Shown: one piece after another, positions 1 through 8,229 of the stretch
How the letters are laid out: each line of letters begins with the position of its first letter
How positions within the stretch are numbered: the first letter of the stretch is position 1
From: Pengzhenrongella sp031582905
GTDB taxonomy: Bacteria; Actinomycetota; Actinomycetes; Actinomycetales; Cellulomonadaceae
Assembly (NCBI RefSeq): GCF_031582905.1
Contig: NZ_CP133990.1
Location: 1,550,001 to 1,614,000, forward strand
Reading direction: 5' to 3'
DNA length: 64,000 nt
Notes under the pieces: generated by a model
Database searches by the model: none
The model's input: only the letters and a program-made list of their open reading frames with translations
Told to the model about the DNA's origin: nothing
Position numbers and translations under genes: made by a program

Positions 1-25
1 TGGCGACCGCAACCTCGAACGTGCG

Positions 26-1697
26 ATGAACTCCCTGAGCGTCTCGTCCTCGCCCCGCCGCAACGCGCCGGTGGCCATCCCGGCGGACCCAAAGACGCCC
101 GCGGGGTCGGCCGCTGATCGGCTGACCGGTCCCGGCTGGAGCCTGTTGCTGGCCGCGCTCGGGGGCTGGCGACGGAGACCGCGTTCCCGTCCAAATCGTG
201 GTGGCCGATGGCCTTCGTCGGGGTCGCACTCCTGCTGCTGGCGCTGCGCTCGGGCTCCGCGCGCCGGGCCCTGCTGGCTGGGTCGGCTTTCGGGCTCGGG
301 TTCTACCTGCCGCACCTGTGGTGGGCGAACGAGGCGGTGGGCCAGCCGATCGGTTGGATCGCGTTGTCTCTGCTGCAGGCGAGCGCCGTCGCGATCTTCG
401 GTGTGGCGTGGGTCTGGGCGCGCCACATCCCGGCGGTCCAGGACCGGGCCTGGCTCCAAGTGCTCGTGTGCGCGGTGCTCTGGGTCGCGGTCGAGCAGGT
501 GCGCGGTCAGTGGCCCTTCGGCGGCTTCCCGTGGGGTCTGTTGGCCTTCTCGCAGACCGAGGGACCGTTGCTCCCGCTCGCCTCCGTCGGGGGCACGACC
601 TTGGTCAGCGGCACGGTTGTCGTCGTGGGTGCACTGATGGCGCTCGCGATGGACCGCCTGCGCTGGCGTCAGGGCCGCCGCGCCACGGTGCTGCTGGGGC
701 TGGCCGCCGTCCCGCTCCTTGCGCCCGTGGTGATCGACCTCGACGGTCAGGCGGAGGTCGGCAGCATGCGGGTCGGGGTAGTGCAGGGCGATGTCCCCAC
801 CCGGGGGGCCGAGGCGATGTCGCAGGCCCGCGCCGTGCTGGCCAACCATGTCGCCGGCACGCGGCGACTGCTCGATGACGTGGCGCCGGGAGAGCTCGAC
901 CTGGTGCTGTGGCCGGAGAGCGCCTCGGACATCGATCCGCGCAGCGACGCCCGCGCCGGTGAGGCCGTCGACGGCGCAGCGCGGGCGGTCGGGGCGCCCA
1001 TCCTGCTGGGCACGCAGCGGTTCCTCCCGGACATCCGGTACAACGACTACATCCTCTGGCAGCCGGGCCGGGGCAGCGACGTCAGCTACACCAAGCAGCA
1101 TCCCGTCCCGTTCGGCGAGTACATCCCCTACCGCGACGTGTTCCGCCGATTCACCTCCGCCGTTGACCTCGTGACCACGGACATGGGAGCCGGCACGGAG
1201 ATGGGACTGCTGCCGGTCGACGTCGCCCGACTCGGCCGGGTGGTCCCCGTCGCCGCCGCGATCTGCTTCGAGGTCGCGTACGACGACCTCATCCGTGAGT
1301 CGGTCCGTGCCGGGGGTGAGCTGATCGTCATCCCCACGAACAACGCCTCGTTCGGCCTGACCCAGGAGTCGACACAACAGCTGGCCATGTCCCGGTTCCG
1401 CGCCGTCGAGCATGGCCGGGCGGTGGTACAGGTTTCCACCGTCGGGGTCAGCGGGATCATCAGCCCTTCGGGCGAGATCTGGCAGGGCACGGAACTGTTC
1501 ACCAGCGCCGGCATGGTGCAAGAGCTCCCCTGCGAACCACCCTCACGCCGGCCGACCGGCTCGGTGGCTGGCCGGCAGCCGTGGTGCAAGTCGCCGCCAT
1601 GACGGTGCTCGCGGCTGCGGCGCTCGCGTCCGCCCGAGCACGGCGGCGCAGCGCACGCTCGAGGGCCGGCCGCCGGACCGATGGCGCTCGCCCGTGA
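26..1697 (+). CDS. lnt: Apolipoprotein N-acyltransferase, read through two frameshifts
   Basis: Polytopic membrane enzyme that adds the third acyl chain to the N-terminal cysteine of lipoproteins. Hydrophobic N-terminal helices lead into a nitrilase-type domain. The catalytic triad of the family is visible: Glu in LVLWPESASD (about 900), Lys in YTKQHPVPFGEY (about 1090) and Cys in AAICFEVAYDD (about 1263). The frame is broken twice: in the GGGGG run at 161-165 (ATG 26 frame ends AALGG and resumes as LATETAFPS) and in the CCCC run at 1527-1530 (resumes as LRTTLTPADRLGGWP and stops at 1697). Adding one base at each site gives about 556 residues, near the family's usual size, so these are probably sequencing errors. 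It lies directly upstream of copper genes and of two lipoproteins that could be its substrates. The start could lie before the window. Confidence 0.85.
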
Positions 1698-2048
1698 CGA
1701 GCGGGGAGCGGGTGACCCCGGACCGCACGACGACTGGTTGGCGGGCGGGGGACCCTCGCCGCGCGCCTGGAACAGGTGTGCTCCGGCTGCGACGGCACGG
1801 GCACGCTGGCCAGTGAGGCGTGGGAACGCTGGTACGCCGAGAGCACCCGCCTTGTCGCGCTGGTATCGGACGCCGATCGAGAACCGGTGCTCCGCACGCT
1901 GGTGAACCAGTTGTTGCAGCGGCACGAGCAGGAGAGGCCGACCGAGGCCCGTGAACGGCGGTGCGACGACTGCGGCGGCGCCGGGACGGTGCCGACCGAG
2001 GAGGGCCATGAGTTGTTGGCATTCCTGCGCCGACACCGGGAGCGCTGA
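1681..2048 (+). CDS. Small protein with two CxxCxGxG zinc-ribbon motifs
   Basis: Two DnaJ-like cysteine motifs, CSGCDGTGT near the N-terminus and CDDCGGAGT near the C-terminus, flank a helical linker. Paired motifs of this kind usually bind one zinc ion. The family function is not known to me. The clean frame begins with GTG 1776, only three residues before the first motif. Assuming one base lost from the GGGGG run at 1747-1751 extends the protein to ATG 1681, which overlaps the end of lnt and adds a plausible helix (GTLAARLEQ). The overlap suggests translational coupling with lnt. The upstream start is an inference; the part from 1776 is secure. Confidence 0.6.
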
Positions 2049-2147
2049 GGATGCGGCGTCGGCGCCACTGAGCCGACCACGGGTGTGCTGCTGAGGTCGC
2101 ACGGCCTGAACAGCCGGACGCGCGCCGCCGACGATACCCTCCCGGGT

Positions 2148-2176
2148 TTGCAAGGGGTACCCGTAGGGGGTATAAA
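2148..2176 (+). promoter_or_regulatory. copZ promoter with CsoR-type operator in the spacer
   Basis: TTGCAA (2148-2153), a 17-base spacer and TATAAA (2171-2176) make a near-consensus housekeeping promoter, rare in GC-rich DNA. The spacer holds GTACCCGTAGGGGGTA (2157-2172), an imperfect palindrome of TACCC and GGGTA half-sites like known copper-responsive CsoR operators. A repressor bound here would cover the RNA polymerase site, so copper should derepress copZ-copA. Confidence 0.75.
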
Positions 2177-2225
2177 GACGGTGGACTTCGACGGAGTCCT
2201 GTCCGATCGAGCGAGGAGCGTCGCC

Positions 2226-2450
2226 ATGACCACCACCACCTACAACGTCGCCGGCATGACCTGCGGGCACTGCGTGTCCTCCGTGACCGAAGAGGTCGGC
2301 AAGCTTCCCGGCGTGCAGAACGTTGAGGTCGACCTTGTGGCAGGCGGCCGGTCCAAGGTGACCGTCAGCAGCGACGTCGAGCTGACCACCGACCAGGTCC
2401 GCGCCGCCGTGGACGAGGCGGGGTACGAGCTCACCGAGGCGACTGCGTGA
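2226..2450 (+). CDS. copZ: Copper chaperone CopZ (HMA domain)
   Basis: A 74-residue single heavy-metal-associated domain protein with the Cu(I)-binding motif GMTCGHC near residue 10. The family carries cytosolic copper to the exporting ATPase. ATG 2226 is preceded by a purine-rich GAGGAG (about 2213). It is the first gene after the copper-responsive promoter at 2148-2176, and its stop codon overlaps the GTG of the next small gene. With copA downstream, this is the classic chaperone and exporter pair. Length and motif match the family fully. Confidence 0.93.
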   Translation: MTTTTYNVAGMTCGHCVSSVTEEVGKLPGVQNVEVDLVAGGRSKVTVSSDVELTTDQVRAAVDEAGYELTEATA

Positions 2451-2602
2451 GTGATGCGGGCAGGCTCGGTGGGTTCGCGTTCGTCCTCTCTCTGGCGCTC
2501 GTGGCCGGGCTCGGGATAGGGGCGTTGGTCGGCCCGGTCGACGGCTCGCCGCAGGACAGTGGGGTCGTCGAACCGGGGACGATGCCGGCCGACCACGGAT
2601 GA
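2447..2602 (+). CDS. 51-residue single-pass membrane protein between copZ and copA
   Basis: GTG 2447 overlaps the copZ stop codon (GTGA), implying coupled translation. The protein has one strongly hydrophobic segment (about residues 9-31, FAFVLSLALVAGLGIGALVG) followed by a short polar tail ending in PADHG. I recall small or longer exported proteins with similar starts beside actinobacterial copA genes. This one may be a truncated version, because it stops soon after the membrane segment. Function unknown; a copper-related role is suggested only by position. Confidence 0.55.
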   Translation: MSDAGRLGGFAFVLSLALVAGLGIGALVGPVDGSPQDSGVVEPGTMPADHG

Positions 2603-2639
2603 TTCCCCACGCGACAACGACCTCGAACGGAGACGTCCG

Positions 2640-4952
2640 GTGACCCAACCCATCGAGCTCGAGATCGGCGGCATGACATGTTCGTCGTGCGCTGCGCGGA
2701 TCGAGAAGAAGCTCAACCGGATGCCTGGGGTTGAGGCGACTGTCAACTACGCCACCGAACGCGCCACGGTGGCGCTGCCGGTCGGGGTCAGTGCGGACGA
2801 CGCGATCGCGACGGTCGAGGCGACCGGGTACACGGCCACGGTGCGGCAGACCCGCGTGGCAGGAGCATCCACCGCGCCAGCACAGGAGCCGGTGGAGGCT
2901 GACCCGGCGGCATCGCTCCGGCGACGCCTGCTCATCTCGGCGGTGCTCGCCGCACCGGTCGTCGCGCTGTCGATGATCGAACCCCTTCAGTTCGACAACT
3001 GGCAGTGGCTCTCTCTGACGCTGGCGGCACCCGTGGTCGTCTGGGGTGCCTGGCCGTTCCACCGCGCCGCGTGGGTCAACGCCAAGCACGCGGCCGCGAC
3101 GATGGACACGCTGATCAGTGTGGGTGTGCTGGCCGCCTTCGTCTGGTCGCTGTACGCGCTGTTCTTCGGAGCCGCCGGCACGCCCGGGATGCGGATGGCG
3201 TTCGACCTGGTTCCTGAGCGCGGCGGGGGTGCGCATGAGATCTACCTCGAGGTCGCCGCTGCGGTCACCGTGTTCATCCTCCTCGGCCGCTATCTCGAGG
3301 CCCGGGCCAAGAAGCAGTCGGGCGCGGCCCTGCGCGCGCTCCTGGAGATGGGGGCCAAGGACGTCGCGGTGATCCGGGACGGTGCAGAGGTCCGCGTCCC
3401 GGTCGACGAGCTCGCGGTTGGCGACCAGTTCGTGGTCCGCCCGGGCGAGAAGGTCGCCACCGATGGCGTCGTCGTCGACGGCGCCTCCGCTATCGACGCG
3501 TCGATGCTCACCGGCGAACCCGTGCCCGTCGAGGTGGGTCCGGGTGACCTCGTCGTCGGGGCGACGGTCAACGCCGGCGGCCGGCTGCTGATTCGTGCCA
3601 CCCGGGTCGGGGCGGACACTCAGCTCGCCCAGATGGCGCGGCTGGTCGAGGAGGCCCAGACCGGGAAGTCGCCGGTGCAGCGACTGGCGGACCGGGTCTC
3701 GGCTGTGTTCATTCCGGTCGTCATCACGCTCGCGGTGGGAACACTCGGGTTCTGGCTCGGCGCTGGGGCGGGAGCCGAGATGGCCTTCACTGCGGCGGTG
3801 GCCGTGCTGATCATCGCGTGCCCGTGCGCGCTCGGACTGGCCACCCCGACGGCCCTCATGGTGGGCACGGGCAAGGGAGCCCAGCTCGGGATCCTGATCA
3901 AGGGTCCCCAGGTGCTGGAGTCGACACGCACCGTGGACACGATCGTCCTGGACAAGACCGGCACGGTCACCACGGGGCAGATGCGACTGGTCGACGTCGT
4001 GCCCGCGGACGGGGTGAACCCCGAGCAGGTGCTCCGACTGGCCGGCGCGCTCGAGGATGCCTCCGAGCACCCGATCGCCACCGCGATCGCCATGGGCGCT
4101 CGCGAACGGGTGGGGCAGCTGCCCGTCGTTGAATCGTTCGCGAGCACCCAGGGACTGGGCGTCGCAGGCGTGGTGGAGGGGCACGCGGTCGCGGCTGGAC
4201 GCGTCACTTGGATGGCCGAGCAATGGGCCCAGCGCCTTGACGACGTCCTTGCCGCCGCGCTCGACGAGGCGGAGTCCGCCGGGCAGACCGCGGTCGCCGT
4301 CGGCTGGGACGGGACCGTCCGAGGTTTGCTCGTGGTCGCCGACACCCTGAAGCCCACCTCGGCGCAGGCCGTGGCCGAGCTGCGACAGCTCGGGCTGCGG
4401 CCCGTGCTGCTCACCGGAGACAACGCCCGTGCAGCGCACGCCATCGCCGGGCAGGTCGGGGTCAGCGAGGTGATCGCCGAGGTCCTGCCGGAAGACAAGG
4501 TGCGCGTCGTGCGCGACCTGCAGGCCGCCGGCCGGGTGGTGGCGATGGTGGGCGACGGCGTGAACGACGCGGCCGCGCTGGCCCAGTCCGACCTGGGCAT
4601 CGCGATGGGCACCGGCACCGATGTGGCGATCGAGGCGAGCGACCTCACGCTGGTGCGTGGCGACCTGCGCACTGCCGTCGATGCTGTGCGGCTCTCCCGA
4701 CGGACACTCTCGACGATCAAGGGCAACCTTTTCTGGGCCTTTGCCTACAACGTCGCGGCGATCCCGCTCGCGGTGGCCGGGCTGCTCAACCCCTTGATCG
4801 CGGGCGCGGCGATGGCGTTCTCCTCGGTGTTCGTGGTGACGAACAGCCTGCGTCTTCGCAGGTTCCGCGCCATCTCCGTCAGCCCGACGACCGCCGGGGA
4901 GGGGCTGCGGTCACGGACAGAGCCAAAGGTGCGCGTGTCCAGCTTGTCCTGA
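2640..4952 (+). CDS. copA: Copper-exporting P1B-type ATPase
   Basis: A 770-residue ATP-driven exporter of Cu(I). Domains in order: N-terminal HMA domain with GMTCSSC; eight expected membrane helices; actuator domain with SMLTGEPVPVE; the membrane metal site ACPCALGLATPTALM; phosphorylation site DKTGTVTTG; nucleotide-binding EHPIATAI; hinge GDGVNDAAALAQSD. The CPC motif with the HMA domain marks the P1B-1 (copper or silver) class. GTG 2640 is chosen because GGAGA (about 2629) lies at the right distance and the HMA domain starts at once; the frame is open further upstream without conserved sequence. It follows copZ and the 51-residue membrane protein in one transcription unit. Confidence 0.95.
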   Translation: MTQPIELEIGGMTCSSCAARIEKKLNRMPGVEATVNYATERATVALPVGVSADDAIATVEATGYTATVRQTRVAGASTAPAQEPVEADPAASLRRRLLISAVLAAPVVALSMIEPLQFDNWQWLSLTLAAPVVVWGAWPFHRAAWVNAKHAAATMDTLISVGVLAAFVWSLYALFFGAAGTPGMRMAFDLVPERGGGAHEIYLEVAAAVTVFILLGRYLEARAKKQSGAALRALLEMGAKDVAVIRDGAEVRVPVDELAVGDQFVVRPGEKVATDGVVVDGASAIDASMLTGEPVPVEVGPGDLVVGATVNAGGRLLIRATRVGADTQLAQMARLVEEAQTGKSPVQRLADRVSAVFIPVVITLAVGTLGFWLGAGAGAEMAFTAAVAVLIIACPCALGLATPTALMVGTGKGAQLGILIKGPQVLESTRTVDTIVLDKTGTVTTGQMRLVDVVPADGVNPEQVLRLAGALEDASEHPIATAIAMGARERVGQLPVVESFASTQGLGVAGVVEGHAVAAGRVTWMAEQWAQRLDDVLAAALDEAESAGQTAVAVGWDGTVRGLLVVADTLKPTSAQAVAELRQLGLRPVLLTGDNARAAHAIAGQVGVSEVIAEVLPEDKVRVVRDLQAAGRVVAMVGDGVNDAAALAQSDLGIAMGTGTDVAIEASDLTLVRGDLRTAVDAVRLSRRTLSTIKGNLFWAFAYNVAAIPLAVAGLLNPLIAGAAMAFSSVFVVTNSLRLRRFRAISVSPTTAGEGLRSRTEPKVRVSSLS

Positions 4953-5168
4953 GGGGCGTGACCGGTTTCGGAAGCTCAGGGACCCTTGCCATTCGTAGAG
5001 GGCGCCTGGTGGTCCGTGCGCTCTGATGCGTCGCCATAGTCCGGCGAGAGCCACCGCCTCCGAGTGGCGTCGATACGGTGCCCGGGTACGGTCATTCATG
5101 TCAGGGGACGGCGCGAGCCGACACCGCTGAGGCGTCGTCCGTCAACCAGTGAGGCCCTGGAGGTACGC

Positions 5169-5570
5169 ATGCATACCGCCGCGATGATGGAGAGCTACCC
5201 GGCCGAGATCAAGCTCGACCGGCAGCTGCTGGCACAAGCTGTCGACGCCCTGTTGCAGTGTGCCCAGGCGTGTACCGCCTGCGCCGACGCGTGCCTGAGC
5301 GAGGAGATGGTGGCGGACCTGCGCAAGTGCATCCGCACCGACCTGGACTGTGCCGACATCTGCGTTGCCGCCGCCAACGTGCTGTCCCGGCACACCGGGT
5401 ATGACGCGAACATCACCCGCGCGGTGGTGCAGGCATGTGTCACGGCATGCAAGTCCTGCGGTGACGAGTGTGAGGCGCACGCAGGGATGCACGAGCACTG
5501 CCGCATCTGCGCCGAGGCGTGCCGAGCGTGCGAGGCGGCCTGCTCCGAGCTGCTGGCCGCTATCGGCTGA
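5169..5570 (+). CDS. Cysteine-rich four-helix-bundle copper-storage protein (Csp/DUF326)
   Basis: 133 residues with 16 cysteines spaced along predicted helices in CxxxC patterns (for example CAQACTACADAC and CRICAEACRACEAAC). This is the pattern of the Csp copper-storage family, in which cysteines line the core of a four-helix bundle and hold many Cu(I) ions. ATG 5169 has a strong ribosome binding site, TGGAGG, six to seven bases upstream. There is no signal peptide, so it resembles the cytosolic Csp3 type. It would buffer copper beside the CopA exporter. Confidence 0.85.
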   Translation: MHTAAMMESYPAEIKLDRQLLAQAVDALLQCAQACTACADACLSEEMVADLRKCIRTDLDCADICVAAANVLSRHTGYDANITRAVVQACVTACKSCGDECEAHAGMHEHCRICAEACRACEAACSELLAAIG

Positions 5571-5701
5571 CCCTTCGCTGGGCGGTCGGCACTTGTGAGC
5601 GAGGACGCCCTGGTCCTACCGGGCTAGAGCGCGCCGACGCCCGCCGTATGAAGGCCCCTCCCTCGCTCTCAGGCCAACCCAGAGGCACCACTGGAGGGAT
5701 C

Positions 5702-6312
5702 ATGAACCACGAACAGGCTCAGCACGTGCGTCGTCCCCTGGCGGTCGTCGCGGCTGCGGTGCTCGCGACAGGCTCGCTCCTGACCGGAGCCAGCGCGGCC
5801 GCCGCCCTCTCGTCACCGACGCACCCGCGTCGACCGTGCAGACAGCACGGTTCGAGGTCGACTTTCTGCAGGACATGATCGATCACCACACCATGGCGGT
5901 GATGATGGCCGAGACGTGCGTGGCGAAGGCCACCCACACCGAGCTGCGCGACATGTGCGAGTCGATCATCGAGTCTCAGTCTGCGCAGGTCGACCTGATG
6001 CAGGGCTGGCTCGACGAGTGGTACGGCATCAGCTACGAACCGCAGATGAGCCGGGGCGACATGCGTGCGATGCACCGGCTCGAGTCTCTGTACGGCGCCG
6101 AGTACGAGATCGCGTTCATGCGGTCGATGGTCCGGCACCACTGGGCCGCGCTCAGGGAAGCCAGGGTCTGCCTCGACCGCGCGGAGCACCCTGACCTGCT
6201 CGCGCTGTGCGAAAACATCCGGACTGAGCAGGCCCGCGAGATCGCCCAGCTGCAGACGTGGCTCGAGCAGTGGTACGACCGCCCTGGCGGTCGCCCGGCG
6301 CACACGGCATAG
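5702..6312 (+). CDS. Exported DUF305 protein, one frameshift
   Basis: Starts at ATG 5702 after GGAGGG (about 5694) with a signal-peptide-like N-terminus (residues 10-36, LAVVAAAVLATGSLLTG region). The frame shifts near 5801-5810 (GCCGCCCTCT) and continues as a DUF305 domain with two repeated histidine motifs, MIDHHTMAVMM and MVRHHWAAL. DUF305 proteins are ferritin-like helical proteins often found in copper loci; some bind copper in the cell envelope. Four cysteines in the mature part (ETC, DMC, RVC, ALC) are unusual against the methionine- and histidine-rich paralogue at 7525. The frameshift is probably a sequencing deletion. Confidence 0.75.
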
Positions 6313-6324
6313 CTGCGTGGCCAT

Positions 6325-6355
6325 GGCCGGCGGCGCACCCGCGGCGCCGCCGGCC
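6325..6355. terminator. GC hairpin after the first DUF305 gene
   Basis: Perfect 12-bp stem GGCCGGCGGCGC / GCGCCGCCGGCC around a 7-base loop, 12 bases after the DUF305 stop. It also lies downstream of the convergent gene ending at 6391, so it can serve both. No T-run follows, which is usual for actinobacterial terminators. Confidence 0.6.
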
Positions 6356-6390
6356 GTCGGGGGCCGCCCTCACGGGGGTGCCCGGCGCGT

Positions 6391-6804
6391 TCACGCGGGA
6401 TGGTGCTCGCCGTGCTCGACGTCGGTGATCTCGGGGTTGACGGGGTTGTCCACACCACTGATACGTGGCCCGATCACGAGCGTCGAGACAAGGAACATCG
6501 CTGCGAACACGACCAGTGCGAGCGCGGGTGCCCGCCAGCTCCCGAAACGGCGTCTGAGCCTGAGCAGCATCGGCACCGAGGCGACGAGGCCGAGCAGGCC
6601 GAAGAGTGCAGTACCGCCCGCACCGGCGACGAGTGCGGTGCCCACGAGCGGGCCCACATGATGCAGCACGTGAGGTGCTACACCCATCATCGCGCCCAGC
6701 GCGCCCGTCAGCACGGTCCAGGCCGATCGGCGCGGCGGTGCGGCGCCGCGGGGATCCGCCGCGTCGGCATCAGTTGCGCGGCGTCGCGCCACTTCAGTGC
6801 TCAT
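6391..6804 (-). CDS. Small multi-pass membrane protein with histidines
   Basis: 137 residues with a basic N-terminal tail and about three hydrophobic segments: one near GAMMGVAPHVLHHVGPLVG, one through GLLGLVASVPMLL and one through LALVVFAAMFLVSTLV. The C-terminus is EHGEHHPA. The start has a good ribosome binding site (GGAGGA, read on this strand). I recall similar short proteins with an HVLHHVGPL motif in actinobacterial metal-resistance loci. The histidines at the first helix and the tail could bind metal, but the function is unknown. It faces the DUF305 gene across a shared hairpin. Confidence 0.65.
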   Translation of the reverse strand: MSTEVARRRATDADAADPRGAAPPRRSAWTVLTGALGAMMGVAPHVLHHVGPLVGTALVAGAGGTALFGLLGLVASVPMLLRLRRRFGSWRAPALALVVFAAMFLVSTLVIGPRISGVDNPVNPEITDVEHGEHHPA

Positions 6805-6981
6805 GTACCGATCCTCCAGAGGCCAGATGGTCGCGGGCCTTCACGGTTGGTCAAGAACCGATGAAGGCGCCTCGGCGGCTGGACCGCCGAGTCGGTGGAG
6901 GTGCGCAACCGTTGTTAACCTCGGTGAGGCACCAACGATCAGGACTCCGAACGGGTGAGCTCAAGGGGGCACGGCGAGAAC

Positions 6982-7422
6982 ATGCGCAGATTCACCGCGC
7001 TCGCCCTCGCCTCAGCGGTCCTCGTGGGCCTGGCGCTGATGCACGGTGCGTCCGGAGCCGTGGCGCAAGCCGGAGCCCACAGCCTCCTGCCTGCGGTGGC
7101 CGCGACCGCTGAGCACACCGCCGGGTCCATGCGTTCGGCGGGTATCGACGCCGCATCGGCACCACAGGTCACCACCACCGTCGTCGGCTCATCCCACCCC
7201 GGCGACCATGCCGTCCACGGGCTGGTGATGACCGGCTGCGTTCTCGCGCTGGCCGGAGGGATCGGTCTCGTACTCTTCCGCCTTGCCGAGCGCTGGAGGC
7301 GGCGCATACCGAGCGAAGCGGGACCGCGAGGCAGCGTCCCGACAGCGGCTGCACGCCGGTCCGCCAGAACCCGACGAGCGGTGCCGATACCCGAGTTCTC
7401 CCTGTGCGTCATGCGGGTGTAG
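6982..7422 (+). CDS. Small exported or membrane protein, DUF6153-like
   Basis: 146 residues: an N-terminal hydrophobic segment (ALALASAVLVGLALMHG), a polar middle with an SSHPGDHAVHG stretch, and a second hydrophobic segment (LVMTGCVLALAGGIGLVLF) followed by an arginine-rich tail. This two-helix layout with MHG and HG elements resembles the actinobacterial DUF6153 family, whose function is unknown. ATG 6982 is preferred over GTG 6955 because a purine-rich GGCGAG precedes it and the signal segment starts at once. It sits in the copper cluster ahead of the second DUF305 gene. Confidence 0.55.
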   Translation: MRRFTALALASAVLVGLALMHGASGAVAQAGAHSLLPAVAATAEHTAGSMRSAGIDAASAPQVTTTVVGSSHPGDHAVHGLVMTGCVLALAGGIGLVLFRLAERWRRRIPSEAGPRGSVPTAAARRSARTRRAVPIPEFSLCVMRV

Positions 7423-7524
7423 AGGTCGCCGCGGCGCGTCCGCGAGAGCCGAGACGCGCACCGAACCGGCATGCCCAGACAGGAACGTCGCCCCGTCTGT
7501 GGGCGACCGACGATGGAGACTTTG

Positions 7525-8151
7525 ATGACCCTGAAGACCCGTATCGCCGCTGCAGGCGGCACCCTGGCCCTTGCCGTGACCCTCGCCGCCTGTGGCGGCA
7601 GCTCGGAGGGCACCGACCCGACCGTCGCCCCGGAGGCAACGACTGGAACGTCCGAGGAGACAGCCGCCGTCGACGCGGCTCACAACGACGCCGACGTCGA
7701 GTTCGCCCAGATGATGATCATCCACCACGAGGGGGCCATCGAGATGGCCGACCTCGCGGTGTCCAACGCTTCCACTGGAGAAGTCCGCGCGCTCGCAGAG
7801 AACATCTCCGCCGCCCAGGGACCGGAGATCGACGAGATGAACTCGTGGCTCGAGGCGTGGGGTGAAGAGCCGGCGGCCGAGGGCGACATGGGAGGTATGG
7901 ACCACGGCGGGATGGACATGGGCGGCATGGACCAGGAGGCCGCGATGGACGAGCTCGCCGCCCTGTCGGGCGCGGACTTCGACCAGCGGTTCCTCGAGCT
8001 GATGATCGAGCACCACCGTGGCGCTGTGGACATGGCCGAGGCGGAGCTCGCAGACGGGGAGAACCCGCAGGCGCTCGAGCTCGCGCAGACGATCATCGAC
8101 GCCCAGACGACCGAGATCGCCGAGATGGAGCAGATGCTCCAGACCATCTGA
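7525..8151 (+). CDS. DUF305 lipoprotein, Met/His/Asp-rich
   Basis: 208 residues with a signal peptide ending in the lipobox LAAC (about residue 22), so the mature protein should be lipid-anchored outside the membrane. The DUF305 domain shows MMIIHHEGAIEMADLA and MIEHHRGAVDMAEAEL, the two HH-containing helices, joined by a methionine/histidine/aspartate-rich linker (DMGGMDHGGMDMGGMDQ) typical of extracytoplasmic copper binders. ATG 7525 is chosen because GGAG lies six bases upstream; two ATGs further up lack a good site. It is a candidate substrate of the lnt enzyme encoded at the left end. Confidence 0.9.
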   Translation: MTLKTRIAAAGGTLALAVTLAACGGSSEGTDPTVAPEATTGTSEETAAVDAAHNDADVEFAQMMIIHHEGAIEMADLAVSNASTGEVRALAENISAAQGPEIDEMNSWLEAWGEEPAAEGDMGGMDHGGMDMGGMDQEAAMDELAALSGADFDQRFLELMIEHHRGAVDMAEAELADGENPQALELAQTIIDAQTTEIAEMEQMLQTI

Positions 8152-8167
8152 CCCACCTGATCATCGC

Positions 8168-8200
8168 GCGGTGGGGGTCGGTTGCCCCGGCCCCCACCGC
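8168..8200 (+). terminator. Hairpin after DUF305 lipoprotein gene
   Basis: GCGGTGGGGGTCGG / CCGGCCCCCACCGC, a 14-bp stem with one G-T wobble and a 5-base loop, placed 17 bases after the stop codon and 30 bases before the next start. Confidence 0.6.
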
Positions 8201-8229
8201 CGCGTCTGCTCCACGCTGAAGGAACTTCC

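Noticed and set aside
1128..4439. 1103-codon open frame on the minus strand opposite lnt, copZ and copA
   Set aside because: Antisense to well-recognised genes; composition (Arg/Gly/His/Asp-rich, no domains) is that of GC-biased antisense frames.
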